Of a DNA stretch of 64,000 nucleotides, positions 42,581 to 52,325 are shown in pieces (within the stretch, counting starts at the first letter, position 1; each line of letters starts with the position of its first letter). Below the pieces are notes generated by a model. That model did not search any database. It saw only the letters and a program-made list of their open reading frames with translations, and was not told the DNA's origin. Source of the stretch: Branchipolynoe longqiensis (taxonomy: Eukaryota > Annelida > Polychaeta > Phyllodocida > Polynoidae). The translations under genes and the position numbers were made by a program. Location of the stretch: assembly GCA_030323885.1 (NCBI GenBank), contig CM059186.1, positions 146,693,810 to 146,757,809 on the forward strand. Reading direction: 5' to 3'.

Positions 42581-43481
42581 TTAGTGTACTCGGGCAGCTT
42601 GAATGCAGAGCACAAGCGCCCGAGCCCACAGCCTTTTGGTGCCCCCGTTCGCGTGGACACCGTCCACCAAGCGATCGAACCGGTGGACCGGATGGTTGGG
42701 ATCGCCGGTATGTATGGCGCGAGCCATCTCGGGGGTGGGCTCGCCGTCCAAATGGTTCCGCCCACGCACGATTTCATTATAAGTTGTAATGGCCTCGTTG
42801 ATCACTTCCTGGAATTAAAAAGAGAAAAATAATCACAGACTGAGTAGGCTTTACCGTTCCCACGGGCATTGTTCCACTTACCATAGTAGCGCAGAAACAT
42901 TCAACGAATTTAGCTTACCTGAAGGGGGTCCCTTTCACGGTGAGCCTCCCAGTGGGCCGCGTATTGCGCACCAGTCATTTGCCTCCGCGCGCTATTATTG
43001 GCGTCCCGCAGGTTGACGCCCGCGATCGTCGCCACACTGACACGCCCCGAATAGGCCTGACGCAGCCACATTAAGGCCTCGTCGCGTTGAGCAGTCAACA
43101 GCGCCAAGATGCCAAGCACGCTATTTGCGCGCGGGGAGATGCGTCGGCGACGGCGGTCACGGTAGGTGACATCGCAGATCCCGGAGGCCAGGATCACATA
43201 ATCTGGGCGGAACGTGCTGTGTGAATAAGAACAACAGACACTGTTATCTAATAAGTCTGGTAATTGTAGGTGTGGCATGGACGTTCAACGGGAAATGCGC
43301 TCGATGATATATTTGACTCCATTGGGGAGGCTTACCGTATCTCGGGGAGTGACAGCCTCGTCGACTCGGCGTATCCTTTGCCAGGGTGGACGTGCACTTT
43401 GACCTCATGCTCCGTTGTTATCCGCTGGATGGTGGCTGCCAGCCCACGGCCGCGCGAATCGCACACAATTGATACCCTCAT
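42581..43481 (-). CDS. Antisense three-exon gene for an SGNH/GDSL-hydrolase-like protein
   Basis: Minus-strand exons at 43481-43336, 43216-42919 and 42808-42581 (146, 298, 228 nt). Introns begin GTAAGC and end CACAG or TTCCAG. Exon phases match exactly and give 223 codons, ATG to TAA, without an internal stop. Three signatures fit the SGNH fold: block I CDSRGRG with the putative nucleophile Ser9; block III ASGICDVT (GxND with Cys in place of Asn, Asp64 kept); and block V DGVHANGG with Asp197-x-x-His200 followed by the usual WARAL helix. Members of the superfamily hydrolyse esters or remove acetyl groups. No signal peptide, so intracellular. A central Arg-rich run (YRDRRRRRISPR) could bind nucleic acid or direct nuclear import. 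It lies opposite to gag-pol inside the LTR element, 3' of pol. Splicing is predicted, not observed. Confidence 0.85.
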
Positions 43482-44653
43482 GTTGGTTTTTGTTTACAAA
43501 TGCAAATTTCGCGCTTAAAAAATTCAAAGGATGGTGGTTCAGCTCCCGACACTCTCGACGTGACATCCCTTCCGGTCCATCACTACACGGTTCTTGTGAC
43601 GTCACGCTGTTCTGTGTTGCTTTTGACAACATTTATCCTAGTTTGCCGTAGCGAATGGAGCTTTAGCTGTGTAAGGAGACACGGCATAGCTCAAATACTT
43701 CGAGAATAAGAGTTAAGATATCAAATCTAAATTACTCGGCGGCTGATCAGCAATTAGGTAGCATACGAGTTACAGCAGGGCTAACGCCCCATTTGGCTCA
43801 GTGCCATGTTTACGTACGGGAATTGCGCGTGCGCATTTTGCGCACAGAAAAAAATAAAAAGATTATGGGCGTATCAACAATATATCCTTATTACCATAAT
43901 AATGCCATCTTTCAGGTGCGGGATATATGGTAGATATGCAAAAAGATAATCACGGGTTTCAGCTCCCCGACACCTTTATTCGTGATGTTATTAACCACAG
44001 TAGTCCCTATATATATAAATATCTGGAAAATAACGGGCGCAAATTCAACTGAATTATTGACATCGCGAACAGGTGGAGTTGGGAATCATTTTTGTTGGTA
44101 ACGTGTTACAAATCACCTTGTAATAAAACAAATATTGCGCTGACAAGCGATTAGCGCCACTAATCGTTCTTTTATAAGTTATTGCTATCATCTAAAAATC
44201 TCAAAAGTCGGCGCATTTCACGATCTCAATCTAACGAATGAAGTCGTTATATGTAAGGCGATCCGTCGCCATGGAGAGGTCGGGTTCGGCGTGACCTAAT
44301 TGCGTGGTTCCCGCCTAAACGCAGGCTTGCGATTGGACAAGGTGATAGGGGAACGCGCGGCCGCGCCCGCTTGTCTGGCGGGGCCGTTTTGATTAGGGTT
44401 AGTCTTCACAAGGTACCCACTGAGTGAAGACTCTCCTTTCTGGTTTTTTCCAATTTCTGCGGCATCATCGATTTTCTCGACCTATTTCTATAGGTTGAGA
44501 TTTCCCTTTGGTGGTTTTCCACCTTTTTGGGAAAAGGATCGTCGGTGTGCGCATTTTAGGACTAGTTGGCTAATTCTTTAAATTCGTAAAGAAACTCGAC
44601 GCTTTCTATCGGGTGGTAGCCTGGGACAGGCCTGATCGCTTAGGCGGTCAGGT
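43482..44653. promoter_or_regulatory. Divergent intergenic region, possible bidirectional promoter
   Basis: 1.17 kb between the antisense gene start (43481) and the sense 3' frame start (44654). It contains the palindrome GCGCGTGCGCATTTTGCGCA (43825-43844), TATA-like TTTATAAG (about 44170) on the plus strand, and GC-rich sequence at 44270-44390. Both neighbouring genes point away from it, so an internal promoter is plausible. No element can be proven from sequence alone. Confidence 0.4.
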
Positions 44654-45508
44654 ATGGAATCGGCCACCTCCGCCGCAGGAGTGTCGGGTAAGGGCCCCGA
44701 GGAAAACCCTGAAGTATGCAACATACTAGATGGTGTCACCGGAGACATAAAAGTCTTCACGGTGACCGATTGGAATCTGATTCCACCAGCCCGTAGGCTG
44801 AAGCATAAACTATCACTTGTGATAGAAGAGGGATCCGCGGCTACGGCCAAGGTTCCTTACTGTAGTAACCCTGTGTCCCAGTCATGGGCCGACAGCGGGA
44901 CAACCTCCCCTCATGTCACTCCTATGGAAACTGACGGGGAATTCACTTTGGTCACCAACAGGCGTCCGAAGGATACTGAAACGGATGATGAGCTTCCCCC
45001 CTCATCTCCAGGTAAGTCGACTAATAATTCTCGACTTTCTGCTGCAGCCGCCCATAGGCGTTCACCCCATAGGCGGACGTCTCAACGTGTGGCAAAGCGA
45101 AACCCTTCCCCAGCCGGGGCGGAGGGATCTGCGCCACCTACCGTCGCCTTGAAGGCACTGGCAAGGGAGTACGAGTCGGACGACGAGGGCTCTCCTCAAC
45201 CCGACCCGACTAAGGATCCCCAGTACGGGACGATGGCACTTCGTCTGGAGCGCCTGGAGACGGGTGAGTTAAAATGGGATAGTGATATCCCTGCTGCTAC
45301 CATCCCTGATCGGTACCCCCGATCCGTAAATTGCGTATATAATAAACGCACTCTTGGCTCTGTCCCCATAACTAAGGCGGCAGAATTAGGTATGTTGCAG
45401 GAATCTGCAATGAACGCGAGGTACTTCGATCCTCCACGCCCCGAGCATAGGTTGGCCATGTACATGTTGCAACCTACACCGACGGGCATGGGGAGGATTC
45501 CGATGTAG
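44654..45508 (+). CDS. 3' sense frame, N-terminal part, unknown function
   Basis: 284 codons from the ATG at 44654. Low-complexity Ser/Pro/acidic sequence with an NLS-like basic segment (AHRRSPHRRTSQRVAKR, about residues 133-149). A better-conserved-looking C-terminal part contains WDSDIPAATIPDRYPRSVNCVYNKRTLGSVPITKAAELGMLQESAMNARYFDPPRPEHRLAMYML. No family recognised and no signal peptide or membrane segment, so it is not an envelope. The frame stops at 45506, but the -1 frame is open from 45451 and continues as the long frame to 47784. A single missing base in the G-run at 45490-45493 would explain this, so the two parts are probably one gene of about 1,040 codons. Confidence 0.65.
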   Translation: MESATSAAGVSGKGPEENPEVCNILDGVTGDIKVFTVTDWNLIPPARRLKHKLSLVIEEGSAATAKVPYCSNPVSQSWADSGTTSPHVTPMETDGEFTLVTNRRPKDTETDDELPPSSPGKSTNNSRLSAAAAHRRSPHRRTSQRVAKRNPSPAGAEGSAPPTVALKALAREYESDDEGSPQPDPTKDPQYGTMALRLERLETGELKWDSDIPAATIPDRYPRSVNCVYNKRTLGSVPITKAAELGMLQESAMNARYFDPPRPEHRLAMYMLQPTPTGMGRIPM

Positions 45509-47784
45509 AAGACTGGGTAGATGATAATCAATCCGGCCTTCAGCCATATGTGCAGCAGCTGCATAACATCATTACGGCAGATCATGGGTTAACTCAGTCC
45601 TTGTATAGACCGCATGATATTTCGCATTTGAAGTTTGTGAGGCATACCTTCCGCCCTTACGACAAATGCTTGTTTTGTAAGTATTTTGTGCAACGCCGTA
45701 CAGCGATGCCGGAAAATCTTAAGAATCCCAACCGCCGTTATAAGCGGTGGGACGTTTTAGCTCGTCACATCTGCGAGGAGCACCTATACACGGTCCCTAA
45801 ATGGTCGTGTGATGAACACCGTGGGACTGGCTGTTCATTCGCCCGGTCGACGGGAAAACCCTTTTCGACCAACAGAAGAGGGCTAATGTTGAGGCATCTC
45901 CTCTCATACGGAGTTTGCGCCAAGACGGGTCATAAGCGCCCCCAGTCCACCATCAGGAAACTGGCGGGTGTGGCAAAAGACCCTTCCTTGTCGGCTAAAT
46001 GCCGGTACACCTACCAACCTGAGGTTAGGGTACAACGTGGTCGTCAAGCTCCCGGGGAGACATTGCGACTACCCAGATCGGCGCACACCCTCGCTGTGAG
46101 CCTATACGGCGGGGCTACATACGGGGAGAAACAGTACTTCTCCTCCTGTAGACGTCGTCTCCAGATGAAGCAGGACAGGGAGGCTGGTATCAACCGCCCT
46201 AATGAGCCTGCTGGCCGAGGACAGAAACGTCACAATGGACGTCCTCAGCAGCCTGATCCCCGCCCCTTTACGGCGGGGAAAACAGAAGAAGGCATTTCCT
46301 ATGCCTCAGCCGTGGTGGAGTGTATCCAGGACGATCCACCTCTGGAGAGAACCGCTGAGCAAATCGCTCGCGGTGTCCAACTACAGCAGTATGGGGAAAA
46401 GGAAAGTGCGCGCCTGGCCACACTTAAACCCGTCCCCGCCGCTGCTGCTACATCAGCACAGCCTAGCAGACCTGCTCCACGTAGGCACGCTAAGCCATTG
46501 GATCCTTCCCTGCCTACAGTAGGACCCATATCTGCTTCAGTCCGACGTGACTTAAAACGCCGGGCTATAGAGATGGCACCACCTGCCCAGCAGGAAGCCA
46601 CGAGTTCAGGGACTCAGTTTTCGCCGGATTTATCTCCGGCGGCAAAGAAGCGCCTGGTAGAACGTTACCAGTGCCTACCGCCTCCCGTACAGAAGGCGTT
46701 GGAAAGAGACTCCAGCACGGAGTCCACGGAGGCCATGGACCTCTTAATGCATATGGTGGGCCCCATGGCCACCTTCTGGATGAATCGGTTAGATGCCGTC
46801 AAGGTGAACTACACCAAGACCATCTACGATGAATTGAACGCGGATTTCCAGAAATCCCTTGCGGAGGCTCAGGCCAAAACCAAGGAAGCGGAAGATAAAT
46901 ACCGCTTCATGAGGATGCAGCATGAACTACAGCTGCGAAAATACGAGGAGATGAACATGGCGTTCAGCTTCGCGTTCGGGATGCCTGCTCTCCAGTGGGA
47001 TGGAGACCCCGATTCCTTGGACCTATCGGGGGTCTCGCAGTCTAAGCTTCGCGCTTACTGCAACTTGGAGGCGCAAAATGCGCCGGTCACCGCTTCAGGT
47101 GACCCTCCAACGGCGACGCAAGCGAAAGATGCTGCTCTTCCTGCGCCGCCACCTGTTAAACAATGGCTACCGGGGAGCTACAAAACAGTTCCTCGAGCAC
47201 CATATGTGCCTCCCACGGTGACTACATCTCCTGTAGTTTCCCATAAGGGGAAAACGTCGAAGCCAAAAGGCAAGTCAACTGTGGCTAGCCCGGAGGTTCT
47301 ACCACCACGGAAGAGTCCTAAACGGACACCCGCGGTGGAAATTGCAGTGCCAGGTAGCATCGACTCTACTCTGGCACAATTTGCTGCCGCCGTTAACCTA
47401 ACGGCGAAAACTCCTGAGGCCACCAAATCACCACGACCGGTGGCCGTAGACGTGCATACGCCTATCCAGGCGCCAGCACGACCATCCACCTCCTCGGCTA
47501 TGATGGAGGCCCCATACGACGACCTGCCTGCCTTGTCGCCATTTTCTTTACCGGAAACCGCCGATGGGCTCGCCCCCCTTAGCGACGTTCCGTTGGTCTT
47601 TTCCTCCGACGAGGAGGGTTTGTATTCGGACGCATGTTCCGACGTCACCATCGGCGACGACGAGCCGATGACGGAAAGGGATCCGTTGGCCGTGTTGGTC
47701 GAATACGCGGTCAACTATGTCCCTAACAGTGGGGAGGAGGACGTCCCGCTTCCTCCCAAACCACCGGATCCGCCGGTTTCCTAA
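45490..47784 (+). CDS. 3' sense frame, C-terminal part: Cys/His cluster plus coiled coil
   Basis: Open from 45451 to TAA 47782; the first listed in-frame start is GTG 45550, but continuation from the preceding frame is more likely. Counting from 45550, a zinc-binding-like cluster occupies residues ~40-135: C40-x2-C43 with HICEEH further on, then CDEHRGTGC and RHLLSYGVC. That suggests two linked C2H2/C2HC-type fingers with long loops. After a Pro/Arg-rich region comes a helical coiled-coil segment (about 410-475, DELNADFQKSLAEAQAKTKEAEDKYRFMRMQHELQLRKYEEMN). The tail is Pro/Ser-rich and acidic (DVTIGDDEPMTERDPLAV). No transmembrane helix. A nucleic-acid-binding, multimerising protein is a reasonable inference; I recognise no homologue. 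Confidence 0.7.
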   Translation, partial: GEDSDVEDWVDDNQSGLQPYVQQLHNIITADHGLTQSLYRPHDISHLKFVRHTFRPYDKCLFCKYFVQRRTAMPENLKNPNRRYKRWDVLARHICEEHLYTVPKWSCDEHRGTGCSFARSTGKPFSTNRRGLMLRHLLSYGVCAKTGHKRPQSTIRKLAGVAKDPSLSAKCRYTYQPEVRVQRGRQAPGETLRLPRSAHTLAVSLYGGATYGEKQYFSSCRRRLQMKQDREAGINRPNEPAGRGQKRHNGRPQQPDPRPFTAGKTEEGISYASAVVECIQDDPPLERTAEQIARGVQLQQYGEKESARLATLKPVPAAAATSAQPSRPAPRRHAKPLDPSLPTVGPISASVRRDLKRRAIEMAPPAQQEATSSGTQFSPDLSPAAKKRLVERYQCLPPPVQKALERDSSTESTEAMDLLMHMVGPMATFWMNRLDAVKVNYTKTIYDELNADFQKSLAEAQAKTKEAEDKYRFMRMQHELQLRKYEEMNMAFSFAFGMPALQWDGDPDSLDLSGVSQSKLRAYCNLEAQNAPVTASGDPPTATQAKDAALPAPPPVKQWLPGSYKTVPRAPYVPPTVTTSPVVSHKGKTSKPKGKSTVASPEVLPPRKSPKRTPAVEIAVPGSIDSTLAQFAAAVNLTAKTPEATKSPRPVAVDVHTPIQAPARPSTSSAMMEAPYDDLPALSPFSLPETADGLAPLSDVPLVFSSDEEGLYSDACSDVTIGDDEPMTERDPLAVLVEYAVNYVPNSGEEDVPLPPKPPDPPVS

Positions 47785-50091
47785 CGGCTAAGTTAACTTA
47801 GTTCGAATGTTAGGCGTACCCACCTATATTATACGGGTAACCTAATATACATAAATATATAATATAAGTTTAATAATATTTAATAAATATATTATTAATA
47901 AATACCTTATATTTATATACCTTAATGTTGTACGAGAGGTACAGCCTACTTTAGATAGGTACGGCCTATGTCTGCTACGTAGAATATTTATTTATACGTA
48001 ACCATAATTATTGTCATTGAGACCAATAAATTATTGCATACAAATATATGTATCTGTTATGTAGGCTGGGCCTACAATTATATTAACTATAAACGCATAC
48101 AAGCGTATGTATCAGTTATGTAGGCTGCGCCTACAATTATAGTATTAACTAAATTATTAAATAATGTTTCAATAAAATTCTTCGAAATCTGGGGGTATCT
48201 CGATAAGCTAATCTAGAAGTCCACATGTGGTACTAAAATAAAATAATGCTTTAAACCAATTTTTATATCAAATAGCCTGATTCTCTGTTAATTATGTATT
48301 AATGTTATATCTCTTTCCTTTACACTTCATACGCATGTTAACGCACAATCACACTGTGTCCGGGAGCCACAACTACCAACAAGAGACATGCGCGGGTTTC
48401 GCGGGGGCAACAAAAGGCGCATTCCAGGACCACGCCCACCCCCAGCAACCAAGGCGCGGCAAGCGTGGACCTGGAAGACGTACCCTCGCGAAACACTCCT
48501 GGGCACCACCACGGGTATCGTTTGGGGCACATATATATATACCTCGGGGGGTGGCGTAAATTACTTATGTTACTTAGTCTCACAACTACATATATTCTCA
48601 CACACCGCATCTACACAGATTACAACTCCTTAAAACAGAGAATCAGCTATATTTAATTAAAAACGTCAGTGATATTTAGTTAGGCTTTCTTTTTTTTCTG
48701 AGGGCAACAGCTAGGTAGTAGGAAATTTATTTATTAACGGGTACCTTTATAATTGGGATCTTTAAAAATAGAATATAAATAATAATGTACTCATAAACAT
48801 ATATATGTAAAAGTACCAACAACTTTAGGCCTGATGGGGGATGAGGGATTCGTAATTAGAAAAAAATATATATTCCAAATTATTAACGTCACGGAAAATC
48901 ATTATTCAAAAGCTATGTTCCAAAGTTATATACTAGTAAATCCTTAGTTCATTAAAAACGAATGTCGAATTATCCCGACCAAGCCTCACCCATTTAGATC
49001 AGGCCTAGGGTAAAAATACCAGTACTAAGGTGCTACTACTCCAAATTAAAAATTAAAAGAATTAAAAAATATATATAATACAACCAAAATATATGGATTG
49101 CAAATTACTCCTATGGAGAAAATGCTTAGTTCATAGCCATTCTGTATACATCCTAATATGGCGAATTTAGAGATAAAAGTAAAAAACTAAAGTAAACTTC
49201 ATTAAAATTAGTACTCTGTACATACGTGTATATATATTAGTTATTATGTTATCCGAGAAAAAGTTGTAATACGCGCACGCGGAAATCGCGCCGTCGCATT
49301 TTGCGCGTAGGTACGACCGTGCCTATGGATTTTTAATATGTATGGTGGGAGTGGGCGTTTCCCCAGCACAGATATATATTAACCAATTTCCTCTGAGGGC
49401 ATCAGCCTGTGAGTCGCCATAGCATAAATAATTTAGTCCGTTTTATAGTCCCTCTTCCAAATTTGCGTAAATGTTCTCACTATATTCGATAAGGGTTTGA
49501 ATAACTGTCAAAATTTAAGAGTAAAAAAAACACATACCCTGTGCTGCGGAACATACTCCTACCATTCAATCTAATATTAAAGTAAATAATGAATATGGAC
49601 AGACATATTAACATACTAGTTCAGCATGAACATTGATATTATAATATTCCAGTTAGCAAATGCTAATGGCGATTTAGATGTTAAAAATAAAATAACAACT
49701 GGGAACCCTGGAATTTATTCCCTCCAGTATAGCTAAAATTAAATCTGTGTTAAAAATAATAATAGGATGGTCACGTTTCCTAAAAATGCTGTATCTGCAT
49801 ACACATATCGTGGCGAGTAAAACGCGTACGTTGACGCGCCGGTGCGCATTTTTGTCGACGACGCTGAACTAAACTGACTTAACCTAAACAATAAATATAC
49901 TGCCAACGCCTAATGCTTGTGTGGCGGGCAGCTAGCGCAAACGTGTTATCCACTTTATCGGGCGATCGCCCAAAATTACTGAGTAATTAGACTGGCTGTG
50001 GGATGGCAGGGATGCTATAGCATATTTAGAGGGAGGAAAGATTAAATTTGCAATGTGCTTTCCCAGTGGTATTCAGTAACCCCTTTTATGT
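47785..50091 (+). other. Long AT-rich non-coding tail of the retroelement, part 1
   Basis: Very AT-rich with tandem duplication near 48040-48140 (TGTATCAGTTATGTAGGCTG-CGCCTACAATTATA twice). A GC-richer island lies at 48355-48560 where frames on both strands are open (one reads RGGNKRRIPGPRPPPATKARQAW). A palindrome series lies near 49270-49312 and 49825-49850. No recognisable gene. Confidence 0.5.
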
Positions 50092-50133
50092 GGGCCTATG
50101 CCATAGCCGTAACACCGATAGCTGGCATGGCCC
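50092..50133 (-). repeat. Inverted relative of the 42131-42545 hairpin repeat
   Basis: Read on the minus strand: GGGCCATGCCAGCTATCGGTG then TTACGGCTATGGCATAGGCC, matching the dyad at 42131 (TTGGCCTATGCCAGCTATCGATG...). Same structure, opposite orientation, about 8 kb away. Confidence 0.75.
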
Positions 50134-50364
50134 ACCCCTTTTGAAGTAGCTTTTCATACAAGTAGAAATTGACCGAGTAGGCGCGATTTGCGCCCTCGCA
50201 GACATGGTGCGCGCATTTAATTGCGCGGCTCAGGATCGTCCTTACGGTCCTCAGGACTACGGCCTACAGCCTGCTCTCTGCATAAGGCACGCAGTTTTGC
50301 TGTTCATTGATTAAAATCTTTTGGTGGTCCCACAATACGGATGCGCGTGGCGAGACCATTACCT

Positions 50365-50510
50365 GGTCGGGAGTAAGCGTGGTACGGGACCACAGCTTAC
50401 GGTGCCCACAGTGACTTTACGGTCGGGAGTACAATCTAACTGTACGGTGCCCATATAGTAAGATCCGGTCGGGAGTATTTTATATATACGGGGCCCGCCG
50501 GTCGCCAGTA
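50365..50510 (+). repeat. Three short GGTCGGGAGTA units
   Basis: GGTCGGGAGTA at about 50370, 50433 and 50467, the first two followed by ACGGTGCCCA at similar distances. Each pair can form an imperfect stem. Confidence 0.6.
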
Positions 50511-51343
50511 ATGTGCCCTTCCTTTTTGTCTCGCCGAATACTAAGCTATGTGATAGGCACATATAGGCGAGGAAGGAAATCCACCTATGATTTTTGGCGA
50601 GGGACGAGTACGCATTGCGCGCACACAAATATTTCAGTATTTTTATATGGGAAATGGACCACTCTCCCTGACCCAGCTATTCGCTGTCAGCGGGGTTTTG
50701 TTCCCCTGAAGGGTTATCCCACAGCCAGGCCTATGTATGTGTAACAACGCATTGTATTGCAGATGCAGAGACGTCGAATCTATCAGGGCTTCCTCCACTC
50801 TAATATTATGGCAATGACAACCTGCAGCCTCGTAGAATTTGCCCTGAACTGGACCGACCAATCTCTTCATGATGAATCGTTCAGTTCAGTACGTGGCTGC
50901 GGGGTGTAATTTAATTATTACTTTTGGTAGTTTAATTTTTTTTTTAGTGCTTTCATCTTGGTATTCTCCCCATTATTTTTAGCCCACGATTTGATCAATC
51001 AACACGAGTAAAATGCGCAGTGGCGTTCAGTAATATACGTATACGTATCAATTTAAAAAAAAAATTTTAAAAAAACAACATCATAACCATATTGCTGTGG
51101 GGTGATGCTCGGCGCAAGATAAATGCGCAGAGGCTTTCGGAATGTATAGTTGGGATATTCATAAGCGATACTCCATCTTTGGAGTATCGGCTGTGAAATC
51201 CCCTATTGTAGTTAATTTTTAAAAGTTCCTGTTCGTGCTACGGATCATCGAGAGAAGATATCTCCGGCCAGCAGCAACCATTCTACGTACGCTTCCCCGA
51301 GAAGTCCGCCCAGGAGTATTTTTGTGGGGCTTGACCCAGGTAG

Positions 51344-51402
51344 GTCGGCGGTGTTCCAGGGCAGGGCAGTTTATGTATTAGTTTGAGCAGGACACCGCCG
51401 AC
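51344..51402 (+). repeat. 11-bp perfect inverted repeat
   Basis: GTCGGCGGTGT (51344-51354) and ACACCGCCGAC (51392-51402) with a 37-base loop, in the otherwise AT-rich 3' part of the retroelement. Confidence 0.85.
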
Positions 51403-51929
51403 ATGTCGGGTGTTATGCGCGGAAGCGTCGGCCCCGAGCGGCCGGCTACAGCGTCACGTTGTTAATCTTAAGCGAGCTCACGCTTTTTCTCCTTAGTTAC
51501 CTTCAAAAGGAGATTGTATCTTATTTTAATTAATTTCTGTCGTATTTCTCTGTTTGCCATTAGGCTTATGATCCTTAATGTGCATATTCATAATCCTAAT
51601 TAATTCTCTTCGTAAACCAAAAAGGAAATCGCCACTAAATTTGTGATAGGCACATATTTGCGCTCTGGTGCGTTTTCCGTGTTTACGTTTGAAGAACTAT
51701 ATGGGTGCGCAATTTGCGTTATACCTGAATACATTCCTAAATACACTTATTAAATATACCACGACTTTGCATATGCATTTGCGCTATCGCACAACTCTAG
51801 GCCTTACTATTCATACCTCCAAGCACTTATCACATATTATGAATGTCTAGAGAGCCTAGGCGCCTTGGCGTCTGGTTATAAAAAAAGGTAATAATAGAAA
51901 GATTTTTTTTACGTGCTTAACAGACGTAT

Positions 51930-52125
51930 TTCTGGAAATATAAATATATACGTACTTAGGCTTTCAATTTAAAATAAATACGTACTTACGTGTACGTATT
52001 TTTGGTTATCAAAAATAAATAGAAATAAAATATATATACGTATCTAAAAGGACGTATTTATATTTTTGGTTATTAACATTAATATACGTACTTAAACGCA
52101 CGTATTATTTGGTTCAATTAATATT
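51930..52125 (+). repeat. ATACGTACTT-repeat region
   Basis: Imperfect repeats of TATACGTACTTA...ACGTATTTTTGGTTAT (about 51935, 51978, 52035, 52083). AT-rich and non-coding. Confidence 0.6.
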
Positions 52126-52169
52126 GACATTGAAAAAAAAATAACACAACGAGAAGTTTCTTTTTTACG

Positions 52170-52325
52170 CCCTGGCTCGGGCAGCGATATTTTCGCTGAA
52201 CGCGCCAGGGGACGGTCAGGTCTGTTATTATTGTTTAATGTGCTACACCCGTGGACCGTTGTAGCTCCGCCCACTTTTCTCTTCTTAGACGAACATCAAT
52301 TCTTGTTGTTCGTCTGGGGGAGCAG
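52170..52325 (+). promoter_or_regulatory. Two hairpins and polypurine tract before the 3' LTR
   Basis: Hairpin 1: CCCTGGC (52170-52176) with GCCAGGG (52204-52210), inner stem CAGCGA/TCGCTG. Hairpin 2: AGACGAACA (52287-52295) with TGTTCGTCT (52307-52315). The purine-rich GGGGGAGCAG (52316-52325) abuts the LTR and is the likely plus-strand primer, though short and containing one C. Confidence 0.65.

Noticed and set aside
44654..47784. Envelope gene
   Set aside because: No signal peptide, membrane helix or cleavage site; Cys/His cluster and coiled coil suggest an internal protein.
50359..50628. Antisense 89-codon frame in the retroelement tail
   Set aside because: No domain, no splice partners found, and it crosses the GGTCGGGAGTA repeat units.
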